A stretch of 64,000 nt of DNA, from contig NZ_CP112874.1 of assembly GCF_029910235.1 (NCBI RefSeq), positions 1,612,001-1,676,000 of the forward strand, given 5' to 3'. Below, piece after piece: positions 45,868 to 52,473 of the stretch (within the stretch, counting starts at the first letter, position 1; the number at the start of each line of letters is the position of its first letter). Position numbers and translations under genes: made by a program. This stretch comes from Pseudanabaena galeata CCNP1313 (GTDB lineage: Bacteria > Cyanobacteriota > Cyanobacteriia > Pseudanabaenales > Pseudanabaenaceae). Below the pieces are notes generated by a model. It saw nothing but the letters and a program-made list of their open reading frames with translations. It ran no database searches and was not told where the DNA came from.

Positions 45868-47046
45868 CTATTTTTGTTTTTTTAGCATCGTAATTTCTTC
45901 AGCGAGTTGTGTTAAAAGAGTGTCCTCATAAACTTCACCTGGTCCCATGACAGTTAACTTTTTACGCATGGAAGGAATATCAAAAAGACGAATAGCTTGT
46001 GTAGCGCCATTTTGTTCTTTATATAAGTAAATAACACCGTCAATAGCAGTACTGTCTTCAAGATAATTTAAAACCATTGGGCTATGCGTAGTCACAAGTA
46101 CTTGCGGAGAAGATTCAACTAAGCTATCTACAAGAAATTCAATTAATTCTGGATTAATACCATTTTCTATTTCATCAAGTAATAAAAAACTTTGCTCTTT
46201 CGTCTCTTTAGATAATTGAGCAAAAATAGCCAACATCCGAAGAATTCCATCAGCTATATGTCTAGCCTCTGTTTTTAATGCGATATTTCCAAACTGTTCT
46301 TCAACTACAAGTTGCTTCCATCCAGAACGCATTGTTGATATATCTAGCTGTTTAAGATTTGGATAGATTGTAGAGAGTTTATTTAAAATACTGACTCTTT
46401 TCTCCTCTACCATGTCATACAGAAATGCTGAAAGATATTCACCACCCAATCCTAAGTCTTTTTTTGATTCTTTTGTACGTTGCCTCAATAATTCAGGAGA
46501 TAAAAGTTCCAAAGTATGTAAGCCTTCAAAAAACTTTTTAAACTCAATTATTTCTTCTGTTAATTGATTTTCCTTAACCTGAGAAATTAGAGAGCCTTGA
46601 TAATCGAACGGAATAACTCCAGACAATTTAGGCGTATTTTCTCTTTCTTCTTCATCTAACGACCAAATATAATATTTCCCGTTCTCTACTCTCAAAATTA
46701 AATTATTATTCCAATCTATACGTTCAAAGGTGCAGCGTAATGTTATGGAATTAAAGCTTGCAGTCCATTTAATTTCAAATCCTTGAGAATGAGAAAGTAG
46801 AACTTCAAAATCAATATTTTTCTTTTTCGATGTTAGTTTTGACTTAATATCAGAGGCACTCCACTTCCTTTTACTTAACCAGCCTTTTATGTCGCCTCTA
46901 AGTTGTTGAGACAAAAAATCAAAGAATTGTAATACTGTGGATTTACCCGAACCATTAAGCCCAACTAAACAGTTGAACTTAGCTAGGGGCATTTCAAAAT
47001 TAACTAGCGATTTAAAATTGTAAACTTTTATTCGTTTAATTATCAT
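45868..47046 (-). CDS. AAA15/21-type (OLD-like, ABC-fold) ATPase
   Basis: The protein has 392 residues from the ATG at 47046 (MIIKRIKVYNFKSL), the classical start of this family; an upstream ATG would add 11 residues. Walker A GLNGSGKST at 29-37, a variable middle, signature-like ARHIADGILRMLA near 261-273, Walker B FLLLDEIENG at 287-296 and the H-loop TTHSPM. This is the Rad50/SMC-like fold of OLD nucleases without the Toprim domain, which appears to be supplied by the downstream gene. Such ATPases sense phage products or DNA ends in several defence systems. Confidence 0.85.
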   Translation of the reverse strand: MIIKRIKVYNFKSLVNFEMPLAKFNCLVGLNGSGKSTVLQFFDFLSQQLRGDIKGWLSKRKWSASDIKSKLTSKKKNIDFEVLLSHSQGFEIKWTASFNSITLRCTFERIDWNNNLILRVENGKYYIWSLDEEERENTPKLSGVIPFDYQGSLISQVKENQLTEEIIEFKKFFEGLHTLELLSPELLRQRTKESKKDLGLGGEYLSAFLYDMVEEKRVSILNKLSTIYPNLKQLDISTMRSGWKQLVVEEQFGNIALKTEARHIADGILRMLAIFAQLSKETKEQSFLLLDEIENGINPELIEFLVDSLVESSPQVLVTTHSPMVLNYLEDSTAIDGVIYLYKEQNGATQAIRLFDIPSMRKKLTVMGPGEVYEDTLLTQLAEEITMLKKQK

Positions 47047-47162
47047 TTTTTTATAAAAATTTGAATAGTATATGGTCAAGTCTCTCGTAGACCATATTAC
47101 TACTTGAATTTCTCAAAAATTGGTAAAGCTCTTGATGAATAGAAAATTTTGGGTGTTGAGTA

Positions 47163-47246
47163 GCGATCGCTGTTTGATTTTTTGTAGAAGCGATCGTGAT
47201 TTTGGATGTTGAGTGGGGCGATCGCTGGTTGATTTTTTGAAGGAGC
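47163..47246. repeat. HIP1-centred tandem repeat left of toxin-antitoxin pair
   Basis: GCGATCGCTGTTTGATTTTT, then AAGCGATCGTGATTTTGGA and TGTTGAGTGGGGCGATCGCTG. The same chain of motifs recurs at 47834-47921 on the other side of the toxin-antitoxin genes. Confidence 0.7.
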
Positions 47247-47315
47247 AATATTACAACCATTAAATTTGTTTTTTGCTAGACTACATACCAAATACTCATT
47301 ACTTTGAGGTTATTT

Positions 47316-47543
47316 ATGAGATCAATAGAGCTACTTACGAAAGAATTATTATCTCTCCCTAGCATTTCTAGAGCGTTATTAGCAGAGAAACTAGTCGAAA
47401 GCTTAGAATTTGACACCGATCCAACTATCCAAGCAACATGGATAGCCGAAGCAAAAAAAAGACGTGATACAGTCCGTGATGGTTCTGTTCAAACAATCGA
47501 AGGAGAAGATGCTCTAGCTCAGGTAAGGCGGTTACTTGCGTAA
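47316..47543 (+). CDS. Addiction-module antitoxin (RelE/ParE partner)
   Basis: The protein has 75 residues from the ATG at 47316 (MRSIELLTKELLSLP). SRALLAEKLVESLE, the TWIAEAKKRRDTVRDG core and the end GEDALAQVRRLLA identify the 'putative addiction module component' family that precedes RelE/ParE-type toxins. Its TAA overlaps the toxin ATG (TAATG). It would bind and neutralise the toxin and repress the operon; here the toxin gene is broken. Confidence 0.88.
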   Translation: MRSIELLTKELLSLPSISRALLAEKLVESLEFDTDPTIQATWIAEAKKRRDTVRDGSVQTIEGEDALAQVRRLLA

Positions 47544-47833
47544 TGAAGTATGTATTTCATCCCGAAGCGTTAGAAGAATATTCTGATGCAGTTCAGTATT
47601 ATGCTGAATAGAGAACGGAAATCGCACAAGCATTTATCAATGCAATTGAAGATGCAATTTTTCGGATTAAAGAATCTCCTAATCGTTACGCCGCAATTGA
47701 TGAAGATATTCGACGATGCATGACAAGGAAATTTCCCTACGGAATTCTTTACACGATTGAACAAGACTACATTCTCATTTTAGCCGTGATGCATTGCAGC
47801 CGAGAAGTTGGATATTGGAAAAATCGGAAGTAA
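47543..47833 (+). pseudogene. RelE/ParE-type toxin gene with amber codon at position 23
   Basis: 97 codons starting MKYVFHPEALEEYSDAVQYY. Codon 23 (47609-47611) is TAG; after it the frame continues RTEIAQAFINAIEDAI, RIKESPNRYAAIDEDI, RRCMTRKFPYGILYTIE and ends REVGYWKNRK with TAA. The family normally has 'YYxERSxELAxxF' there, so a single substitution (probably AAG/CAG/GAG to TAG) has truncated an otherwise intact toxin. Unless the stop is read through, the toxin is inactive. Confidence 0.88.
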
Positions 47834-47921
47834 TGCGATCGCTGTTTGAATTTTGAAGAGGCGATCGTGATTTTGTTTGTTGAGAGGAGCGATCGCTGTT
47901 TAATTTTTTGAAGAGGCGATC
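47834..47921. repeat. HIP1-centred tandem repeat right of toxin-antitoxin pair
   Basis: Second copy of the chain at 47163-47246: GCGATCGCTGTTTGAATTTT, GGCGATCGTGATTTTGTT, TGTTGAGAGGAGCGATCGCTG. It begins with the base directly after the toxin stop. The two copies bracket the pair as direct repeats. Confidence 0.7.
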
Positions 47922-47982
47922 TTTTACCTCATGTTAAAATTTAACAAAGTAAACATACTTTTACTCACAAATTAGTTCTCCT

Positions 47983-48204
47983 ATGAATACCCTAGTAGAG
48001 ATTAAAACAGCGATCGCTAGATTGTCTGATGACGAAACATCAGCATTACTATCGTGGCTACAAGAACGCTCAGAAGATGACTGGGACAAGCAAATAAAGA
48101 AAGACTCAGAGCAAGGTAAATTAAACAAAGTCATTCAACGAGCCAAAGCCCATATCGCCGACAATCGCGTAAAGAAACTGGATGAAGTCATTAACAACTC
48201 CTGA
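47983..48204 (+). CDS. Small antitoxin-like protein
   Basis: The protein has 73 residues: MNTLVEIKTAIARLSDDETS, then WLQERSEDDWDKQIKKD and the basic, hydrophilic tail NRVKKLDEVINNS. Similar proteins precede RelE/HigB-type toxins in cyanobacteria. Its 3' end overlaps the start of a truncated toxin-like frame (ATG at 48182), as expected for a toxin-antitoxin operon. Confidence in the gene is good, in the function moderate. Confidence 0.75.
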   Translation: MNTLVEIKTAIARLSDDETSALLSWLQERSEDDWDKQIKKDSEQGKLNKVIQRAKAHIADNRVKKLDEVINNS

Positions 48205-48304
48205 TTTTTGGGAAGCATACATAGATAACCTATGCAAACCAACCAACTTAAGATGTTCTGATCCAGCGACTTGTTGGGATGCTTTCTCAAGCAGCATAAT
48301 CTAA
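48182..48304 (+). pseudogene. Truncated toxin remnant following the small antitoxin
   Basis: A 40-codon frame beginning MKSLTTPDFWEAY, the opening typical of RelE/HigB-like toxins in cyanobacteria ('SLTTPxFWxxY'), but continuing into unlike sequence after about 15 residues and stopping at 48304. Most of the toxin is deleted. The reading frame overlaps the antitoxin by 23 bp. Confidence 0.55.
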
Positions 48305-48305
48305 C

Positions 48306-48926
48306 TTATTTTCCTGTATAAGGCAGTGAGGAGTGGTGCAGAATGATGCGTAGCATACCGCTATCATCCTTAAGGAACTTCCAAGTCTTATCCACTGTAG
48401 TGATCTTGCCGTCTTTATTGGTGATCATCACATTGCCCATCGTAGTCGCTGTATTACCAGAAATGAAGACCGATGCATTCTTGATTTCTACTTTTTGCCA
48501 GCCCTTTAACGCAAAACCCTTATCCTCTGGGAATTTAGGATCGCCTCCCACAAAGTAAGCCAAAGCTCCTGCACGGGTGGTTCGGAACGTCTGTGGAGCC
48601 ACTGTGAGTGTTGGCTTGAAAAGAACAGTGCCAAATTGGTAGCCATAGGCTTCGTCAATTACTTTTTCAGCTAATGCTTTGGCAGCTTCTATGCCCTTAG
48701 TTTCATTTGTTGTGGAAATAGCTACTAATGCTTCTCCCCAAGCCTTTTGAGCAGCCAAGACCTCACTCTCAGTGATCGCTCTGTTAACAACTGATGTCTC
48801 CAGACTTGAAGGAGCTACCAATGAGCCACTAGAGTCGGCAATGGATGGCTGGGCAACAACTAGAGAGCCAGAGATAATTGTAGCTGTAGCAAAGAAGGCT
48901 GAAATGCTAACTTTTAAGGGCTTCAT
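48306..48926 (-). CDS. Exported SnoaL/CaMKII-association-like protein
   Basis: The protein has 206 residues. Signal peptide about 1-30 (SISAFFATATIISGSLVVA, then SIADS). The mature part has an NTF2-like fold: EVLAAQKAWGEALVAIST opening helix, LFKPTLTVAPQTFRTTRAGALAYF, then VFISGNTATTMGNVMIT and the closing strand LRIILHHSSLPY, which is the hallmark of CaMKII-association/SnoaL-like domains. The function of such exported proteins is unknown; ligand binding is likely. A single gene. Confidence 0.82.
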   Translation of the reverse strand: MKPLKVSISAFFATATIISGSLVVAQPSIADSSGSLVAPSSLETSVVNRAITESEVLAAQKAWGEALVAISTTNETKGIEAAKALAEKVIDEAYGYQFGTVLFKPTLTVAPQTFRTTRAGALAYFVGGDPKFPEDKGFALKGWQKVEIKNASVFISGNTATTMGNVMITNKDGKITTVDKTWKFLKDDSGMLRIILHHSSLPYTGK

Positions 48927-49005
48927 ATGTAGATGTCCAAATTTTCATCTTTTATCTTTTCACAAATTCTGGATTCAAATAGCACCAATCGGATGAATTA
49001 TCACA

Positions 49006-49205
49006 TTAAAGCTGTGTTCCTCCGCAGTACTCCTTGACTTCATTTGCAGCATAGTGACCTTTACCCCACACGTTTTCAGTCCGCCCAACGGTCTAGTTGA
49101 GCGGCAGAAGGATTCTTTCGCTTATCACTAAAATATCGTAATCCAGTCCACTCCCATGATTTGTTGTCTCTCTTAGTGGTGCGATCGCGAATCGGTGGTG
49201 GCTAA
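49006..49205 (-). pseudogene. Frameshifted remnant of a small unknown gene
   Basis: Minus-strand pieces in two frames: RTTKRDNKSWEWTGLRYF, SDKRKNPSAAQLDRWAD followed by TGA at 49078-49076; and, one frame over, ENVWGKGHYAANEVKEYC ending GGTQL with TAA at 49008-49006. Both look like coding sequence and join at the first attC-like core, so the gene may have been broken by recombination or an indel there. Family not recognised. Confidence 0.4.
49083..49105 (-). repeat. attC-like core (a)
   Basis: Plus strand GCCCAACGGTCTAGTTGAGC; read on the minus strand it is L'-like TCAAC, spacer TAGACC and R' GTTGGGC (matches GTTRRRY). It shares the 14-mer AACGGTCTAGTTGA with sites (b) and (c). The matching R'' half is not evident. 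Confidence 0.45.
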
Positions 49206-49271
49206 CATAATATATTCACTGGGTAGAGAATTATTTAGAATAATTGGCTAAAAGTTTATGTTCTTGCTTAA

Positions 49272-49862
49272 TTATTCCTTAATAAATTTTACTTGCACAA
49301 ACCCTACAAACCTTCGCCAGTTGGCTTTAGCTACTTTCCATTGACTAATCAGATGTAGTGCAATAAATGTCAAAAAAGTGTATGCCAGCCAGAAATGTAG
49401 TGATCGCCCTATCTGAACTAGATTTTTATTTTCAGGAAAAATATCTGGTAAAACTAAGCCAAACAAGCTGACATTATTGGCGCGAAAAGAATTAGAAAAG
49501 AAAAAGCCAGTGATTGGTACTCCTACCATAAAACCATAGATGAAAGTATGCAGCACAAAGTTCTTAATCCATTGATTTGATAGCTTTGGTAGCCGACTTC
49601 TATATTTTTTTAATAGCACTTGGATCAAAGTAGCAATCCGCCATACCAAAAGAATGATTGTTAATACAGCGATCGACTTGTGAAAATCATACAGCGCTCC
49701 TCGAAACTCACTTCTCGGCAGTCGAGCCATGAAAGTGCCACCCATGAATAGAATTAAATAGAGTCCTGCCATCCACCAATGTACCGACATTAAACGTTGA
49801 AAGGCTGAATTGAATCTGGGCTTTTTAGTTTGAGATTGCTCTACTGATTTAACTTCTTTCAT
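49272..49862 (-). CDS. Cytochrome b561-family membrane protein
   Basis: The protein has 196 residues with four membrane spans. Candidate haem-ligand histidines lie at the spans: SVHWWMAGLYLILFMGG, DFHKSIAVLTIILLVWRI, HTFIYGFMVGVPITGFFF and LHFWLAYTFLTFIALHL. The family transfers electrons across the membrane (prokaryotic b561, YodB-like). The start is immediately preceded by a 52-bp tandem duplication. It lies in a region of small cassette-like units with attC-like repeats at both sides. Confidence 0.88.
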   Translation of the reverse strand: MKEVKSVEQSQTKKPRFNSAFQRLMSVHWWMAGLYLILFMGGTFMARLPRSEFRGALYDFHKSIAVLTIILLVWRIATLIQVLLKKYRSRLPKLSNQWIKNFVLHTFIYGFMVGVPITGFFFSNSFRANNVSLFGLVLPDIFPENKNLVQIGRSLHFWLAYTFLTFIALHLISQWKVAKANWRRFVGFVQVKFIKE

Positions 49863-49864
49863 CT

Positions 49865-49968
49865 GATCCTCCTAAATATCAGTTAGTGATTCCATCGTTG
49901 ACAGGCTTGGACAATTGATCCTCCTAAATATCAGTTAGTGATTCCATCGTTGACAGGCTTGGACAATA
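49865..49968. repeat. Perfect 52-bp tandem duplication upstream of the b561 gene
   Basis: TGATCCTCCTAAATATCAGT through GGCTTGGACAAT occurs at 49865-49916 and again, identically, at 49917-49968. The first copy (nearest the gene) carries the AGGAGGATCAG ribosome-binding region, so the leader now has two Shine-Dalgarno sequences. Confidence 0.95.
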
Positions 49969-49988
49969 CGTTGACCATAGAGTTCACA

Positions 49989-50080
49989 TAATAACGGTCT
50001 AGTTGATCCGCCATAGTCAAACTTTTGCTTTTAAAGATCGCTATCGCTTTTGAGAGGTCGTCTCCAACGCAGTGTTAGAC
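49989..50080 (-). repeat. attC-like site (b) after xisI
   Basis: Minus strand: R'' GTCTAAC, spacer ACTGC, L'' GTTGGA, about 55 nt, L' TCAAC, spacer TAGACC, R' GTTATTA. R''/R' pair over TAAC/GTTA, and L''/L' pair with one extra unpaired G, the architecture of integron attC sites. It starts 10 bp after the xisI stop. Confidence 0.5.
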
Positions 50081-50090
50081 GGCAATACTG

Positions 50091-50435
50091 CTACGAAGCT
50101 ACTGCAAAGTCTGTATAATGACGCATTTTAGGTTCATGAAATGCCAATACGATATCTTCTTTTGCGACACCTGCACGAACTAAATCAGTTGCGAGACCTT
50201 CTTCAGTCCAATCCTCTTCAATCCAGAATTTATTATCTCGGATACGAACATAAACAGTCATACCCGTGAAACGTTCGCCGTTTTGCCAACCAAGATTCAT
50301 CCAAATATAGTGTCCCTTTGCCTCATCCACGATCATAAATGTTTCAATGTCTGGGTGATTGCGGCGATTACACACCTCTATATATTCCGCCAAGATACGC
50401 TTAATTAATCTAGGGTACTCAGTTAGTTTATCCAC
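50091..50435 (-). CDS. XisI-family protein
   Basis: GTG start, 114 residues: EYPRLIKRILAEYIEVCN, MIVDEAKGHYIWMNLGW, RIRDNKFWIEEDWTEEG and the C-terminal DIVLAFHEPKMRHYTDFA are diagnostic of XisI (fdxN-element excision controlling factor I). XisI normally acts with XisH; these pairs are multiplied in cyanobacteria far beyond the fdxN element and may be toxin-antitoxin-like. The start overlaps the end of a truncated xisH frame by 13 bp. Confidence 0.92.
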   Translation of the reverse strand: MDKLTEYPRLIKRILAEYIEVCNRRNHPDIETFMIVDEAKGHYIWMNLGWQNGERFTGMTVYVRIRDNKFWIEEDWTEEGLATDLVRAGVAKEDIVLAFHEPKMRHYTDFAVAS

Positions 50436-50509
50436 TGTCTAATTTCCTCCATTTCTGTATCTACGACAATGAGTGGAAAAGGAATCGCCAATAATCTCTC
50501 GGAACTCAT
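50423..50509 (-). pseudogene. C-terminal stub of xisH
   Basis: 28 codons: MSSERLLAIPFPLIVV, then DTEMEEIRQWIN with TAA at 50425-50423. This equals the last strand and 'E.I.QWI' tail of XisH, but the nuclease-like core (about 110 residues) is missing. It overlaps the xisI start, as in intact xisH-xisI operons. Confidence 0.6.
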
Positions 50510-50581
50510 CAACGAAGAAAAACATTTTCGCTTGCCTAATCTTGGCTGAAATTAGACAATCTCAACGGGCTTTTCGGTTTG

Positions 50582-50617
50582 GCATAACGGTCTAGTTGAG
50601 CCGCCGCAGTGTTAGGC
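50582..50617 (-). repeat. Short attC-like site (c) after the DUF5615 gene
   Basis: Minus strand GCCTAAC, ACTGC, GGCGG, CTCAAC, TAGACC, GTTATGC. R'' and R' complement each other at 6 of 7 positions. Only 36 bp, so the variable loop is collapsed. It lies 12 bp after the stop of the DUF5615 frame. Confidence 0.5.
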
Positions 50618-50629
50618 TTTGTCTGGGCT

Positions 50630-50984
50630 TTAGGAAAAAGGTATAAAAAGGACTTGACCTTCATATTCTTCAGGTTCGCTACAACAGATAAATAATTCTA
50701 AGTCATCAATGATCTTTCTTACCTATGGCGGCTGTCGCAAGCACTTCCACAACTCCAGTCATGGGTAATCCTTGATTGACTCGCTCATATGCATACATCG
50801 TAATGGTGGCTACATCATGGGTAAGCAAGATACGTCCCTCATTCGCCGCCCATTCCAAAATAATTGGATCATCAGTATTCCTCAACCCTACATCTTGAAC
50901 ACGAATTACATCCAATGTAGGCAAACGTCTCATTAGACCACGCAATATAGCCCCGTTAAAATTTTCGTCAGTTAGAAAGCGCAT
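50630..50984 (-). pseudogene. DUF5615 PIN-like toxin gene, frameshifted near 50715
   Basis: It starts MRFLTDENFNGAILRGL at 50984, with VIRVQDVGLRNTDDPIIL and GRILLTHDVATITMYA, the acidic PIN-like motifs of DUF5615. After VLATAAIG the frame ends early (KKDH, TGA at 50706). In the next frame the family's C-terminus continues IIDDLELFICCSEPEEYE and ends GQVLFIPFS with TAA at 50630. A one-base indel near 50715 explains this. The short product may be inactive. Confidence 0.82.
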
Positions 50985-50985
50985 T

Positions 50986-51339
50986 TTATCTCGATTCTTG
51001 TTGTGACTGACGAGCAAGCAAGCGCTGCCTTAGATTGGCGAGGTCGTGCTTTTGAGTAAGTTGTTGCCTGAGTTTTTGAGCTTGTTGATTGCGTTGCTCC
51101 AGATAGTTGTCAATTTCCTCGCGATGGTTTAGATAATAAGCGATCGCACTGTATATGTCTTCTAAGTGAAGAACTGAATACTGAATAGCAATTTCTTCAG
51201 GAGTGGAGCCATTGTGATATGAAGCAAGTAGACTATCCAGTGTTACTCGACTTGAACCGATACGAACACCTCCTGCCTCATCCCAACGAAAAGGAGGAGA
51301 TATTACTTGAAACTTATCTGGGGCGCTCATTAGGGACAT
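50986..51339 (-). CDS. DUF433 antitoxin-like protein
   Basis: The protein has 117 residues (or 114 from M4). GVRIGSSRVTLDSLLASYHNG and TPEEIAIQYSVLHLEDIYSAI are the DUF433 helix-turn-helix; a basic coiled tail follows (NQQAQKLRQQLTQKH). DUF433 genes pair with DUF5615 toxins; here the stop is one base before the toxin ATG. It probably autoregulates the operon. Confidence 0.88.
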   Translation of the reverse strand: MSLMSAPDKFQVISPPFRWDEAGGVRIGSSRVTLDSLLASYHNGSTPEEIAIQYSVLHLEDIYSAIAYYLNHREEIDNYLEQRNQQAQKLRQQLTQKHDLANLRQRLLARQSQQESR

Positions 51340-51430
51340 ATTGCACCTGAATTGAACTGTACTAATACATTGTAGTAAATGTAGATTGTTTTAGAGTCAG
51401 CGTAATGCACGAATTTTGAACATTGGATAA

Positions 51431-51452
51431 GGTGCGTTACATTTCATTGACG
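51431..51452. repeat. Left inverted repeat of the retropepsin-pair unit
   Basis: TTACATTTCATTGACG preceded by GGTGCG. Its inverted partner is at 52401-52420. The core ATGAAATGYAACACC also resembles the ends of the IS30 element at 53618. Confidence 0.6.
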
Positions 51453-51541
51453 AACCCTACAAGATCGTCGATCGCTTCTAGCAGTTTCTTATCAGCAAGC
51501 CCTGAAACAGGCTTAGATTGGGTATGGAGAGGATATTTCAT
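51437..51541 (-). pseudogene. Small unknown frame ending in a dispersed repeat
   Basis: 34 codons: MKYPLHTQSKPVSGLADK, KLLEAIDDLVGFVNEM with TAA at 51439-51437. The N-terminal part looks coding, but the end (VNEM and stop) lies in the repeat TTACATTTCATTGACG, so the original C-terminus has been lost. Family unknown. Confidence 0.35.
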
Positions 51542-51645
51542 GACAGGGGACTAATCTCTACATATTCATCATAGCAACGAGAAAGACTAGATCGGTGCTT
51601 AATTTCGGCGAGAAATAGATAACTTTAACGGGCGTATCGGTTCGG

Positions 51646-51690
51646 TATAAAGCTCTAGTTAGAGTGCTTTCGGGGATGATGGTTAGCGCG
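51646..51690. repeat. Degenerate attC-like/CTAGTT-containing segment (d)
   Basis: TATAAAGCTCTAGTTAGAGTG carries CTAGTT in the same context as sites a-c but with several differences; GGTTAGCG follows 35 bp on. It may be the worn boundary of the DUF433/DUF5615 unit. Low confidence. Confidence 0.25.
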
Positions 51691-51751
51691 AAGGTGATGT
51701 TATAATGAGATTGAGTGCAAGAAATCAAGATCTATAGCTTTCTTAAAATCT

Positions 51752-51973
51752 ATGCTGACAACTACTCAATTTGTCCCCATGCTTAGGCAATTGTCTTCCT
51801 CCGATAAGCTTTTATTACTTAACTTTCTTGTAGCCGAGTTGCTCAGAGAGTCTGGTATTGTACCGCTATCTATTCAAGACGATCTGCCTAGACAAGGTTT
51901 ACATGACTCTTTTGAGGCTGCCGCCATTCTTGCTCAAGCGTTAAAAGAGAAACAAGAATTGACTCATGGCTAA
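51752..51973 (+). CDS. Small acidic protein paired with a retropepsin-like protein
   Basis: The protein has 73 residues: LRQLSSSDKLLLLNFLVAEL helix then DSFEAAAILAQALKEKQ. Helical, no known domain; size and composition resemble antitoxin-like partners. Its stop overlaps the next ATG by 8 bp, so the two are translationally coupled. In cyanobacteria this type of small ORF often precedes retropepsin-like genes; function unknown. Confidence 0.75.
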   Translation: MLTTTQFVPMLRQLSSSDKLLLLNFLVAELLRESGIVPLSIQDDLPRQGLHDSFEAAAILAQALKEKQELTHG

Positions 51974-52388
51974 TAAAGTAAGATTTGCTTTCACTGAAGT
52001 AGATCCTAGTCTTGGGGCATTAAGTACGCTTCCTTATTTACCATTGACGTTAACTTATCAAAGTCAATCCTTAAATGTTTCGGGTCTCTTGGATACTGGC
52101 TCTAGTGTTAATGTCTTACCTTATGAAATGGGACTAGCATTAGGTGCGGTTTGGGAAAATCAAAGGCTATCTTTACCATTAGGAGGTAATTTAGCTAGAT
52201 TTGAAGCTCGTGCATTGGTTGTCAATGCTTCTGTTGAAGAGTTCCCTGCTGTAGATTTGGCTTTTGCTTGGACTCAAGATAAATATGCACCGCTAATACT
52301 AGGACATATGAATTTCTTTCTTGCATTCGATGTGTGTTTTTACAGATCCGAATCAGCATTTGAGATTAGCCAAAAATATTTTGACTAA
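51966..52388 (+). CDS. Retroviral-type aspartyl protease-like protein
   Basis: The protein has 140 residues. SGLLDTGSSVNVLPYEMG (DTGS at 43-46) is the active-site turn of single-domain retropepsins, which would work as a dimer. LTLTYQSQSLNVSG before it and PLILGHMNFFLAFDVCF after it (the hydrophobic-hydrophobic-Gly 'ILG' motif) complete the fold. Substrate unknown. Coupled to the 73-residue gene, suggesting that one controls or is cleaved by the other; that is speculation. Confidence 0.82.
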   Translation: MANKVRFAFTEVDPSLGALSTLPYLPLTLTYQSQSLNVSGLLDTGSSVNVLPYEMGLALGAVWENQRLSLPLGGNLARFEARALVVNASVEEFPAVDLAFAWTQDKYAPLILGHMNFFLAFDVCFYRSESAFEISQKYFD

Positions 52389-52400
52389 AAAAAAGAGGTG

Positions 52401-52420
52401 CGTCAATGAAATGTAACACC
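52401..52420. repeat. Right inverted repeat of the retropepsin-pair unit
   Basis: CGTCAATGAAATGTAACACC is the reverse complement of the repeat at 51431-51452 apart from a 2-bp difference. The two repeats bracket about 950 bp. Confidence 0.6.
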
Positions 52421-52473
52421 CCCTACTGGACTAATATTTTACAGCCTGTTGAGGCTTTAATAGGGGCAAAAAA

